Positions 47,701 through 61,100 of a stretch of DNA of 64,000 nucleotides are shown piece by piece. The notes beneath the pieces are model-generated. The model was not told the DNA's origin. It searched no databases and was given only the letters and a program-made list of their open reading frames with translations. A program made the position numbers and the translations under genes. This DNA comes from Crossaster papposus. Taxonomy: Eukaryota > Echinodermata > Asteroidea > Velatida > Solasteridae. Location of the stretch: the NCBI GenBank assembly GCA_037893245.1, contig JBAIAA010000313.1:1114001-1178000 (forward strand), read 5' to 3'. Every line of letters begins with the position of its first letter. Position 1 is the stretch's first letter.

Positions 47701-50700
47701 CAAACGGCGCTGCCTCGCGACACTCGGGAGTAGGTTGGCAATGTATATATTTTTCATTGGAAATTTAGAAATTTAAATAAAATTGTCTTGTTTGCATTGG
47801 GTAAGAATTTTGCAAAAAAAATCTTCGGTCAACCCACCCAAAATTGAAAAGAATATGACATGCTGGTCGTCATGTTTCTGTAGTCCCTGAACACGTGAGA
47901 GTTCGAAGTATTTTAATAAGATCGTGAAAGTATAGGCGTTTTAGCCCTTAGGTCTATGGGAATTGATTTGCTCCGTTTCACCCAAAGGGCTCTGTGTTAA
48001 TAAACCCCGGTCACAACGGATCGTACGAAATGTTGTCGTGGTAAGGCCTGGTCACAACGAACCCCCGACGCATATGTTCCACGACACGACATAAAATGTG
48101 GGCAGATCGTGGGTCATCGGGGGTCGTCGCAAGACAGTCCTACGAAATTTCGAGCATCGTGGCATCGATGTACGTACATGTACGTACGGACGGGTAATGA
48201 CGCCTTGATCTAGGCTAAAGAAAACTATGCATAGAAAGTTCAAGAAATTTAAAAATCGTATAATTCTCTATTTCACATCTTGTGAAAGTCCAAGGGTGGC
48301 ATCGAAATGGATTTAGAAATTACAAGTCGATTTGCAAGCGCGGGTGGGTGGGGGGGGGGGGGGGCTACATTGTACGTTTGCACTTTCACAAACATAGCAT
48401 TCAAATGTATTGTTACGTCGAGCGACACATCAGAGCCAACACACCCCGCTTGCGTACATTGACCGACTCCCATATAGGACTCTTCACCCTGGCGAATTAA
48501 GCCGTTGAGCTAACTCCGGTTGGTATTTGAAGACTATAATTTAATTCTTTTAAAGATAAGATTACGAAATTGCGCGCGTTAAAACTGCGAAAAAAAGGAA
48601 AACAAACATCGGCCAGGACGAGGACTCGAACCCAGGCGATGAAACCCCGCAAACGAGGAGCCTAACCACTCGGCCATTGGACTACCAGTCGACATTGTTT
48701 CAAATCGATGTGACTTATGTTTGAAAACTGGAGTATTAGCTCCAGTATAGAATGAAGAAAGAAAAAAAGTTATGTGGTGTTGACCAAGCATTCAGGGGAT
48801 CGGACCCATGACTTTACTCATTGAACGACCACCCATATAGGACTCTTTTGGGTTCTAGGATTCCCGGCCCACCACACATCCTTCCCTGTCCATGTTCATG
48901 TAACCCGTAGGCCACGCAACCGTAAAGGGAGGACTGACGGAGCGAGGCCCTAGCTCTTGCCGCCTATGCAAGCAAACGAGCTCCGTCCCTATACTAAGGT
49001 GCGCACCTGAACTCCGCGGACAGTACCAGCCTGACGAATTAAGCCGCTGAGCTAACTCCGGTTGGTGATTGAAGACGATCAATTAATTCTTTTATAGATA
49101 AGATTGCGAAATCGCGCGCGTTAAAACTGAGGAAAAAATGACGTCGGGCAGAACGGGGTCTCGAACCCAGGCGATGGAACCCCGCAGACGAGGAGCCTAA
49201 CCACTCGGCCATTCGACTACCAGTCAACACTGTTTGAAATCCATGTGACTTAATAGGTATGGAAGCTGGAGTAATACCTCTATCCTACATCTGCTCAAAG
49301 GAAGAAGGAGAAACTGTGTTTTCAGGGTTAATGAGCCGCCCACGCATTAATTGTCCGAAAATTCTACTTATTTTATGTCGATAGAGGGCGCGCCACACAA
49401 ATAGAAGTCACCGGCAAAGCGCGGGCTCAAAGGAAACAACACAAAATCAGACAAACGGCGCTGCCTCGCGACACTCCGGAGTAGGTTGGCAATGTATATA
49501 TTTTTCATTGGAAATTTAGAAATTTAAATAAAATTGTCTTGTTTGCATTGGGTAAGAATTTTTCAAAAAAAATCTTCGGTCAACCCACCCAAAATTGAAA
49601 AGAATATGACATGCTGGTCGTCATGTTTCTGTAGTCCCTGAACACGTGAGAGTTCGAAGTATTTTAATAAGATCGTGAAAGTATAGGCGTTTTAGCCCTT
49701 AGGTCTATGGGAATTGATTTGCTCCGTTTCACCCAAAGGGCTCTGTGTTAATAAACCCCGGTCACAACGGATCGTACGAAATGTTGTCGTGGTAAGGCCT
49801 GGTCACAACGAACCCCCGACGCATTTGTTCCACGACACGACATAAAATGTGGGCAGATCGTGGGTCATCGGGGGTCGTCGCAAGACAGTCCTACGAAATT
49901 TCGAGCATCGTGGCATCGATGTACGTACATGTACGTACGGACGGGTAATGACGCCTTGATCTAGGCTAAAGAAAACTATGCATAGAAAGTTCAAGAAATT
50001 TAAAAATCGTATTATTCTCTATTTCACATCTTGTGAAAGTCCAAGGGTGGCATCGAAATGGATTTAGAAATTACAAGTCGATTTGCAAGCGCGGGTGGGG
50101 GGGGGGGGCTACATTGTACGTTTGCACTTTCACAAACATAGCATTCAAATGTATTGTTACGTCGAGCGACACATCAGAGCCAACACACCCCGCTTGCGTA
50201 CATTGACCGACTCCCATATAGGACTCTTCACCCTGGCGAATTAAGCCGTTGAGCTAACTCCGGTTGGTATTTGAAGACTATAATTTAATTCTTTTAAAGA
50301 TAAGATTGCGAAATTGCGCGCGTTAAAACTGCGAAAAAAAAGGGGAAAAAATCGGCCAGGACGAGGACTCGAACCCAGGCGATGAAACCCCGCAAACGAG
50401 GAGCCTAACCACTCGGCCATTGGACTACCAGTCGACATTGTTTCAAATCGATGTGACTTATGTTTGAAAACTTGAGTATTAGCTCCAGTATAGAATGAAG
50501 AAAAACAAAAGTTATGTGGTGTTGACCAAGCATTCAGGGGATCGGACCCATGACTTTACTCATTGAACGACCACCCATATAGGACTCTTTTGGGTTCTAG
50601 GATTCCCGGCCCACCACACATCCTTCCCTGTCCATGTTCATGTAACCCGTAGGCCACGCAACCGTAAAGGGAGGACTGACGGAGCGAGGCCCTAGCTCTT

Positions 50701-51842
50701 GCCGCCTATGCAAGCAAACGAGCTCCGTCCCTATACTAAGGTGCGCACCTGAACTCCGCGGACAGTACCAGCCTGACGAATTAAGCCGCTGAGCTAACTC
50801 CGGTTGGTGATTGAAGACGATCAATTAATTCTTTTATAGATAAGATTGCGAAATCGCGCGCGTTAAAACTGAGGAAAAAATGACGTCGGGCAGAACGGGG
50901 ACTCGAACCCAGGCGATGGAACCCCGCAGACGAGGAGCCTAACCACTCGGCCATTCGACTACCAGTCAACACTGTTTGAAATCGATGTGACTTAATAGGT
51001 TTGGAAGGTGGAGTAATAGCTCTATCCTACATCTGCTCAAAGGAAGAAGGAGAAACTGTGTTTTCAGGGTTAATGAGCCGCCCACGCATTAATTGTCCGA
51101 AAATTCTACTTATTTTATGTCGATAGAGGGCGCGCCACACAAATAGAAGTCACCGGCAAAGCGCGGGCTCAAAGGAAACAACACAAAATCAGACAAACGG
51201 CGCTGCCTCGCGACACTCGGGAGTAGGTTGGCAATGTATATATTTTTCATTGGAAATTTAGAAATTTAAATAAAATTGTCTTGTTTGCATTGGGTAAGAA
51301 TTTTGCAAAAAAAATCTTCGGTCAACCCACCCAAAATTGAAAAGAATATGACATGCTGGTCGTCATGTTTCTGTAGTCCCTGAACACGTGAGAGTTCGAA
51401 GTATTTTAATAAGATCGTGAAAGTATAGGCGTTTTAGCCCTTAGGTCTATGGGAATTGATTTGCTCCGTTTCACCCAAAGGGCTCTGTGTTAATAAACCC
51501 CGGTCACAACGGATCGTACGAAATGTTGTCGTGGTAAGGCCTGGTCACAACGAACCCCCGACGCATTTGTTCCACGACACGACATAAAATGTGGGCAGAT
51601 CGTGGGTCATCGGGGGTCGTCGCAAGACAGTCCTACGAAATTTCGAGCATCGTGGCATCGATGTACGTACATGTACGTACGGACGGGTAATGACGCCTTG
51701 ATCTAGGCTAAAGAAAACTATGCATAGAAAGTTCAAGAAATTTAAAAATCGTATTATTCTCTATTCCACATCTTGTGAAAGTCCAAGGGTGGCATCGAAA
51801 TGGATTTAGAAATTACAAGTCGATTTGCAAGCGCGGGTGGGT

Positions 51843-51877
<35 letters not shown>
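51843..51877. repeat. Length-variable poly-G tract of the satellite monomer (longest copy)
   Basis: Every monomer has a GGGTGGG-like start and a G run ending GGGCTACATTG. Pure G run lengths range from 11-12 (37830, 50097, 55643) through about 20 (39578, 53892, 59448) to 35 (here and at 57389). Confidence 0.85.
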
Positions 51878-52316
51878 CTACATTGTACGTTTGCACTTTC
51901 ACAAACATAGCATTCAAATGTATTGTTACGTCGAGCGACACATCAGAGCCAACACACCCCGCTTGCGTACATTGACCGACTCCCATATAGGACTCTTCAC
52001 CCTGGCGAATTAAGCCGTTGAGCTAACTCCGGTTGGTATTTGAAGACTATAATTTAATTCTTTTAAAGATAAGATTGCGAAATTGCGCGCGTTAAAACTG
52101 CGAAAAAAAAGGGGAAAAAATCGGCCAGGACGAGGACTCGAACCCAGGCGATGAAACCCCGCAAACGAGGAGCCTAACCACTCGGCCATTGTACTACCAG
52201 TCGACATTGTTTCAAATCGATGTGACTTATGTTTGAAAACTTGAGTATTAGCTCCAGTATAGAATGAAGAAAAACAAAAGTTATGTGGTGTTGACCAAGC
52301 ATTCAGGGGATCGGAC

Positions 52317-52589
52317 CACTGACCTCAACACCTGGACGGATCATTGTCCATATTCTGCTGTGCTAACACTTGAAGTCGGCGCGAACTGGAAGTGCAACAT
52401 GGCGTCACTGCTGTGAGGCAATGAAATGTCCAGTTGTAGAGGTCAGTGGATTTACCAACCAACTGAACTCTACACCTGGACATTTCATTGGCTCACAGAG
52501 TGACTTCGTGGGTCCGCCATGTTGCACTTCTCTGCATGCCGACTTCAAAATGAAACAATGGATGATCTGTCCATGTATAGAGGTCAGTG
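52317..52589. mobile_element. hAT-like MITE inserted in a satellite monomer
   Basis: A 273-bp element with termini CACTGACCTC and GAGGTCAGTG, flanked by exact 8-bp GATCGGAC duplications (52309-52316, 52590-52597). Uninterrupted monomers provide the empty site. Longer internal inverted arms (GAAGTCGGC, AAGTGCAACATGGCG) give it a foldback character. Non-coding. Confidence 0.88.
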
Positions 52590-55500
52590 GATCGGACGCA
52601 TGACTTTACTCATTGAACGACCACCCATATAGGACTCTTTTGGGTTCTAGGATTCCCGGCCCACCACACATCCTTCCCTGTCCATGTTCATGTAACCCGT
52701 AGGCCACGCAACCGTAAAGGGAGGACTGACGGAGCGAGGCCCTAGCTCTTGCCGCCTATGCAAGCAAACGAGCTCCGTCCCTATACTAAGGTGCGCACCT
52801 GAACTCCGCGGACAGTACCAGCCTGACGAATTAAGCCGCTGAGCTAACTCCGGTTGGTGATTGAAGACGATCAATTAATTCTTTTATAGATAAGATTGCG
52901 AAATCGCGCGCGTTAAAACTGAGGAAAAAATGACGTCGGGCAGAACGGGGACTCGAACCCAGGCGATGGAACCCCGCAGACGAGGAGCCTAACCACTCGG
53001 CCATTCGACTACCAGTCAACACTGTTTGAAATCGATGTGACTTAATAGGTTTGGAAGGTGGAGTAATAGCTCTATCCTACATCTGCTCAAAGGAAGAAGG
53101 AGAAACTGTGTTTTCAGGGTTAATGAGCCGCCCACGCATTAATTGTCCGAAAATTCTACTTATTTTATGTCGATAGAGGGCGCGCCACACAAATAGAAGT
53201 CACCGGCAAAGCGCGGGCTCAAAGGAAACAACACAAAATCAGACAAACGGCGCTGCCTCGCGACACTCGGGAGTAGGTTGGCAATGTATATATTTTTCAT
53301 TGGAAATTTAGAAATTTAAATAAAATTGTCTTGTTTGCATTGGGTAAGAATTTTGCAAAAAAAATCTTCGGTCAACCCACCCAAAATTGAAAAGAATATG
53401 ACATGCTGGTCGTCATGTTTCTGTAGTCCCTGAACACGTGAGAGTTCGAAGTATTTTAATAAGATCGTGAAAGTATAGGCGTTTTAGCCCTTAGGTCTAT
53501 GGGAATTGATTTGCTCCGTTTCACCCAAAGGGCTCTGTGTTAATAAACCCCGGTCACAACGGATCGTACGAAATGTTGTCGTGGTAAGGCCTGGTCACAA
53601 CGAACCCCCGACGCATTTGTTCACGACACGACATAAAATGTGGGCAGATCGTGGGTCAACGGGGGTCGTCGCAAGACAGTCCTACGAAATTTCGAGCATC
53701 GTGGCATCGATGTACGTACATGTACGTACGGACGGGTAATGACGCCTTGATCAAGGCTAAAGAAAACTATGCATAGAAAGTTCAAGAAATTTAAAAATCG
53801 TATTATTCTCTATTCCACATCTTGTGAAAGTCCAAGGGTGGCATCGAAATGGATTTAGAAATTACAAGTCGATTTGCAAGCGCGGGTGGGTGGGGGGGGG
53901 GGGGGGGGGGGCTACATTGTACGTTTGCACTTTCACAAACATAGCATTCAAATGTATTGTTACGTCGAGCGACACATCAGAGCCAACACACCCCGCTTGC
54001 GTACATTGACCGACTCCCATATAGGACTCTTCACCCTGGCGAATTAAGCCGTTGAGCTAACTCCGGTTGGTATTTGAAGACTATAATTTAATTCTTTTAA
54101 AGATAAGATTACGAAATTGCGCGCGTTAAAACTGCGAAAAAAAGGAAAACAAACATCGGCCAGGACGAGGACTCGAACCCAGGCGATGAAACCCCGCAAA
54201 CGAGGAGCCTAACCACTCGGCCATTGGACTACCAGTCGACATTGTTTCAAATCGATGTGACTTATGTTTGAAAACTGGAGTATTAGCTCCAGTATAGAAT
54301 GAAGAAAGAAAAAAAGTTATGTGGTGTTGACCAAGCATTCAGGGGATCGGACCCATGACTTTACTCATTGAACGACCACCCATATAGGACTCTTTTGGGT
54401 TCTAGGATTCCCGGCCCACCACACATCCTTCCCTGTCCATGTTCATGTAACCCGTAGGCCACGCAACCGTAAAGGGAGGACTGACGGAGCGAGGCCCTAG
54501 CTCTTGCCGCCTATGCAAGCAAACGAGCTCCGTCCCTATACTAAGGTGCGCACCTGAACTCCGCGGACAGTACCAGCCTGACGAATTAAGCCGCTGAGCT
54601 AACTCCGGTTGGTGATTGAAGACGATCAATTAATTCTTTTATAGATAAGATTGCGAAATCGCGCGCGTTAAAACTGAGGAAAAAATGACGTCGGGCAGAA
54701 CGGGGTCTCGAACCCAGGCGATGGAACCCCGCAGACGAGGAGCCTAACCACTCGGCCATTCGACTACCAGTCAACACTGTTTGAAATCCATGTGACTTAA
54801 TAGGTATGGAAGCTGGAGTAATACCTCTATCCTACATCTGCTCAAAGGAAGAAGGAGAAACTGTGTTTTCAGGGTTAATGAGCCGCCCACGCATTAATTG
54901 TCCGAAAATTCTACTTATTTTATGTCGATAGAGGGCGCGCCACACAAATAGAAGTCACCGGCAAAGCGCGGGCTCAAAGGAAACAACACAAAATCAGACA
55001 AACGGCGCTGCCTCGCGACACTCCGGAGTAGGTTGGCAATGTATATATTTTTCATTGGAAATTTAGAAATTTAAATAAAATTGTCTTGTTTGCATTGGGT
55101 AAGAATTTTTCAAAAAAAATCTTCGGTCAACCCACCCAAAATTGAAAAGAATATGACATGCTGGTCGTCATGTTTCTGTAGTCCCTGAACACGTGAGAGT
55201 TCGAAGTATTTTAATAAGATCGTGAAAGTATAGGCGTTTTAGCCCTTAGGTCTATGGGAATTGATTTGCTCCGTTTCACCCAAAGGGCTCTGTGTTAATA
55301 AACCCCGGTCACAACGGATCGTACGAAATGTTGTCGTGGTAAGGCCTGGTCACAACGAACCCCCGACGCATTTGTTCCACGACACGACATAAAATGTGGG
55401 CAGATCGTGGGTCATCGGGGGTCGTCGCAAGACAGTCCTACGAAATTTCGAGCATCGTGGCATCGATGTACGTACATGTACGTACGGACGGGTAATGACG

Positions 55501-57388
55501 CCTTGATCTAGGCTAAAGAAAACTATGCATAGAAAGTTCAAGAAATTTAAAAATCGTATTATTCTCTATTTCACATCTTGTGAAAGTCCAAGGGTGGCAT
55601 CGAAATGGATTTAGAAATTACAAGTCGATTTGCAAGCGCGGGTGGGGGGGGGGGCTACATTGTACGTTTGCACTTTCACAAACATAGCATTCAAATGTAT
55701 TGTTACGTCGAGCGACACATCAGAGCCAACACACCCCGCTTGCGTACATTGACCGACTCCCATATAGGACTCTTCACCCTGGCGAATTAAGCCGTTGAGC
55801 TAACTCCGGTTGGTATTTGAAGACTATAATTTAATTCTTTTAAAGATAAGATTGCGAAATTGCGCGCGTTAAAACTGCGAAAAAAAAGGGGAAAAAATCG
55901 GCCAGGACGAGGACTCGAACCCAGGCGATGAAACCCCGCAAACGAGGAGCCTAACCACTCGGCCATTGGACTACCAGTCGACATTGTTTCAAATCGATGT
56001 GACTTATGTTTGAAAACTTGAGTATTAGCTCCAGTATAGAATGAAGAAAAACAAAAGTTATGTGGTGTTGACCAAGCATTCAGGGGATCGGACCCATGAC
56101 TTTACTCATTGAACGACCACCCATATAGGACTCTTTTGGGTTCTAGGATTCCCGGCCCACCACACATCCTTCCCTGTCCATGTTCATGTAACCCGTAGGC
56201 CACGCAACCGTAAAGGGAGGACTGACGGAGCGAGGCCCTAGCTCTTGCCGCCTATGCAAGCAAACGAGCTCCGTCCCTATACTAAGGTGCGCACCTGAAC
56301 TCCGCGGACAGTACCAGCCTGACGAATTAAGCCGCTGAGCTAACTCCGGTTGGTGATTGAAGACGATCAATTAATTCTTTTATAGATAAGATTGCGAAAT
56401 CGCGCGCGTTAAAACTGAGGAAAAAATGACGTCGGGCAGAACGGGGACTCGAACCCAGGCGATGGAACCCCGCAGACGAGGAGCCTAACCACTCGGCCAT
56501 TCGACTACCAGTCAACACTGTTTGAAATCGATGTGACTTAATAGGTTTGGAAGGTGGAGTAATAGCTCTATCCTACATCTGCTCAAAGGAAGAAGGAGAA
56601 ACTGTGTTTTCAGGGTTAATGAGCCGCCCACGCATTAATTGTCCGAAAATTCTACTTATTTTATGTCGATAGAGGGCGCGCCACACAAATAGAAGTCACC
56701 GGCAAAGCGCGGGCTCAAAGGAAACAACACAAAATCAGACAAACGGCGCTGCCTCGCGACACTCGGGAGTAGGTTGGCAATGTATATATTTTTCATTGGA
56801 AATTTAGAAATTTAAATAAAATTGTCTTGTTTGCATTGGGTAAGAATTTTGCAAAAAAAATCTTCGGTCAACCCACCCAAAATTGAAAAGAATATGACAT
56901 GCTGGTCGTCATGTTTCTGTAGTCCCTGAACACGTGAGAGTTCGAAGTATTTTAATAAGATCGTGAAAGTATAGGCGTTTTAGCCCTTAGGTCTATGGGA
57001 ATTGATTTGCTCCGTTTCACCCAAAGGGCTCTGTGTTAATAAACCCCGGTCACAACGGATCGTACGAAATGTTGTCGTGGTAAGGCCTGGTCACAACGAA
57101 CCCCCGACGCATTTGTTCCACGACACGACATAAAATGTGGGCAGATCGTGGGTCATCGGGGGTCGTCGCAAGACAGTCCTACGAAATTTCGAGCATCGTG
57201 GCATCGATGTACGTACATGTACGTACGGACGGGTAATGACGCCTTGATCTAGGCTAAAGAAAACTATGCATAGAAAGTTCAAGAAATTTAAAAATCGTAT
57301 TATTCTCTATTCCACATCTTGTGAAAGTCCAAGGGTGGCATCGAAATGGATTTAGAAATTACAAGTCGATTTGCAAGCGCGGGTGGGT

Positions 57389-57423
<35 letters not shown>

Positions 57424-57862
57424 CTACATTGTACGTTTGCACTTTCACAAACATAGCATTCAAATGTATTGTTACGTCGAGCGACACATCAGAGCCAACA
57501 CACCCCGCTTGCGTACATTGACCGACTCCCATATAGGACTCTTCACCCTGGCGAATTAAGCCGTTGAGCTAACTCCGGTTGGTATTTGAAGACTATAATT
57601 TAATTCTTTTAAAGATAAGATTGCGAAATTGCGCGCGTTAAAACTGCGAAAAAAAAGGGAAAAAAATCGGCCAGGACGAGGACTCGAACCCAGGCGATGA
57701 AACCCCGCAAACGAGGAGCCTAACCACTCGGCCATTGTACTACCAGTCGACATTGTTTCAAATCGATGTGACTTATGTTTGAAAACTTGAGTATTAGCTC
57801 CAGTATAGAATGAAGAAAAACAAAAGTTATGTGGTGTTGACCAAGCATTCAGGGGATCGGAC

Positions 57863-58135
57863 CACTGACCTCAACACCTGGACGGATCATTGTCCATATT
57901 CTGCTGTGCTAACACTTGAAGTCGGCGCGAACTGGAAGTGCAACATGGCGTCACTGCTGTGAGGCAATGAAATGTCCAGTTGTAGAGGTCAGTGGATTTA
58001 CCAACCAACTGAACTCTACACCTGGACATTTCATTGGCTCACAGAGTGACTTCGTGGGTCCGCCATGTTGCACTTCTCTGCATGCCGACTTCAAAATGAA
58101 ACAATGGATGATCTGTCCATGTATAGAGGTCAGTG
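57863..58135. mobile_element. Duplicate of the hAT-like MITE in a later monomer
   Basis: Same length (273 bp), same site and same GATCGGAC duplication as the copy at 52317, including the C-to-G change just after the right duplication. It therefore arose by duplication of the host block and not by a second insertion. Confidence 0.88.
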
Positions 58136-61100
58136 GATCGGACGCATGACTTTACTCATTGAACGACCACCCATATAGGACTCTTTTGGGTTCTAGGATT
58201 CCCGGCCCACCACACATCCTTCCCTGTCCATGTTCATGTAACCCGTAGGCCACGCAACCGTAAAGGGAGGACTGACGGAGCGAGGCCCTAGCTCTTGCCG
58301 CCTATGCAAGCAAACGAGCTCCGTCCCTATACTAAGGTGCGCACCTGAACTCCGCGGACAGTACCAGCCTGACGAATTAAGCCGCTGAGCTAACTCCGGT
58401 TGGTGATTGAAGACGATCAATTAATTCTTTTATAGATAAGATTGCGAAATCGCGCGCGTTAAAACTGAGGAAAAAATGACGTCGGGCAGAACGGGGACTC
58501 GAACCCAGGCGATGGAACCCCGCAGACGAGGAGCCTAACCACTCGGCCATTCGACTACCAGTCAACACTGTTTGAAATCGATGTGACTTAATAGGTTTGG
58601 AAGGTGGAGTAATAGCTCTATCCTACATCTGCTCAAAGGAAGAAGGAGAAACTGTGTTTTCAGGGTTAATGAGCCGCCCACGCATTAATTGTCCGAAAAT
58701 TCTACTTATTTTATGTCGATAGAGGGCGCGCCACACAAATAGAAGTCACCGGCAAAGCGCGGGCTCAAAGGAAACAACACAAAATCAGACAAACGGCGCT
58801 GCCTCGCGACACTCGGGAGTAGGTTGGCAATGTATATATTTTTCATTGGAAATTTAGAAATTTAAATAAAATTGTCTTGTTTGCATTGGGTAAGAATTTT
58901 GCAAAAAAAATCTTCGGTCAACCCACCCAAAATTGAAAAGAATATGACATGCTGGTCGTCATGTTTCTGTAGTCCCTGAACACGTGAGAGTTCGAAGTAT
59001 TTTAATAAGATCGTGAAAGTATAGGCGTTTTAGCCCTTAGGTCTATGGGAATTGATTTGCTCCGTTTCACCCAAAGGGCTCTGTGTTAATAAACCCCGGT
59101 CACAACGGATCGTACGAAATGTTGTCGTGGTAAGGCCTGGTCACAACGAACCCCCGACGCATTTGTTCACGACACGACATAAAATGTGGGCAGATCGTGG
59201 GTCAACGGGGGTCGTCGCAAGACAGTCCTACGAAATTTCGAGCATCGTGGCATCGATGTACGTACATGTACGTACGGACGGGTAATGACGCCTTGATCAA
59301 GGCTAAAGAAAACTATGCATAGAAAGTTCAAGAAATTTAAAAATCGTATTATTCTCTATTCCACATCTTGTGAAAGTCCAAGGGTGGCATCGAAATGGAT
59401 TTAGAAATTACAAGTCGATTTGCAAGCGCGGGTGGGTGGGGGGGGGGGGGGGGGGGGCTACATTGTACGTTTGCACTTTCACAAACATAGCATTCAAATG
59501 TATTGTTACGTCGAGCGACACATCAGAGCCAACACACCCCGCTTGCGTACATTGACCGACTCCCATATAGGACTCTTCACCCTGGCGAATTAAGCCGTTG
59601 AGCTAACTCCGGTTGGTATTTGAAGACTATAATTTAATTCTTTTAAAGATAAGATTACGAAATTGCGCGCGTTAAAACTGCGAAAAAAAAGAAAACAAAC
59701 ATCGGCCAGGACGAGGACTCGAACCCAGGCGATGAAACCCCGCAAACGAGGAGCCTAACCACTCGGCCATTGGACTACCAGTCGACATTGTTTCAAATCG
59801 ATGTGACTTATGTTTGAAAACTGGAGTATTAGCTCCAGTATAGAATGAAGAAAAAAAAAGTTATGTGGTGTTGACCAAGCATTCAGGGGATCGGACCCAT
59901 GACTTGACTCATTGAACGACCACCCATATAGGACTCTTTTGGGTTCTAGGATTCCCGGCCCACCACACATCCTTCCCTGTCCATGTTCATGTAACCCGTA
60001 GGCCACGCAACCGTAAAGGGAGGACTGACGGAGCGAGGCCCTAGCTCTTGCCGCCTATGCAAGCAAACGAGCTCCGTCCCTATACTAAGGTGCGCACCTG
60101 AACTCCGCGGACAGTACCAGCCTGACGAATTAAGCCGCTGAGCTAACTCCGGTTGGTGATTGAAGACGATCAATTAATTCTTTTATAGATAAGATTGCGA
60201 AATCGCGCGCGTTAAAACTGAGGAAAAAATGAGGTCGGGCAGAACGGGGTCTCGAACCCAGGCGATGGAACCCCGCAGACGAGGAGCCTAACCACTCGGC
60301 CATTCGACTACCAGTCAACACTGTTTGAAATCGATGTGACTTAATAGGTATGGAAGCTGGAGTAATAGCTCTATCCTACATCTGCTCAAAGGAAGAAGGA
60401 GAAACTGTGTTTTCAGGGTTAATGAGCCGCCCACGCATTAATTGTCCGAAAATTCTACTTATTTTATGTCGATAGAGGGCGCGCCACACAAATATAAGTC
60501 ACCGGCAAAGCGCGGGCTCAAAGGAAACAACACAAAATCAGACAAACGGCGCTGCCTCGCGACACTCGGGAGTAGGTTGGCAATGTATATATTTTTCATT
60601 GGAAATTTAGAAATTTAAATAAAATTGTCTTGTTTGCATTGGGTAAGAATTTTGCAAAAAAAATCTTCGGTCAACCCACCCAAAATTGAAAAGAATATGA
60701 CATGCTGGTCGTCATGTTTCTGTAGTCCCTGAACACGTGAGAGTTCGAAGTATTTTAATAAGATCGTGAAAGTGTAGGCGTTTTAGCCCTTAGGTCTATG
60801 GGAATTGATTTGCTCCGTTTCACCCAAAGGGCTCTGTGTTAATAAACCCCGGTCACAACGGATCGTACGAAATGTTGTCGTGGTAAGGCCTGGTCACAAC
60901 GAACCCCCGACGCATTTGTTCCACGACACGACATAAAATGTGGGCAGATCGTGGGTCATCGGGTTTCGTCGCAAGACAGTCCTACGAAATTTCGAGCATC
61001 GTGGCATCGATGTACGTACATGTACGTACGGACGGGTAATGACGCCTTGATCTAGGCTAAAGAAAACTATGCATAGAAAGTTCAAGAAATTTAAAAATCG

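Larger units (their letters stand above)
37980..48505. repeat. Higher-order duplication 1: three-monomer block repeated twice
   Basis: Private variants recur with a shift of about 5266 bp. CCCCTGGGCTAAC at 38522 returns at 43788; the type 1 flank with a ten-A run at 38085 returns at 43351; the GGTTGGTAATTG variant at 42050 returns at 47309. The blocks are about 37980-43245 and 43246-48505, with breakpoints approximate. Confidence 0.8.
48506..59600. repeat. Higher-order duplication 2: three-monomer block repeated twice
   Basis: Variants recur with a shift of about 5546 bp. The AAAGGAAAAC flank at 48595 returns at 54142; the 35-G tract at 51843 returns at 57389; the hAT-like insertion at 52317 returns at 57863. 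The blocks are about 48506-54052 and 54053-59600. Confidence 0.82.
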
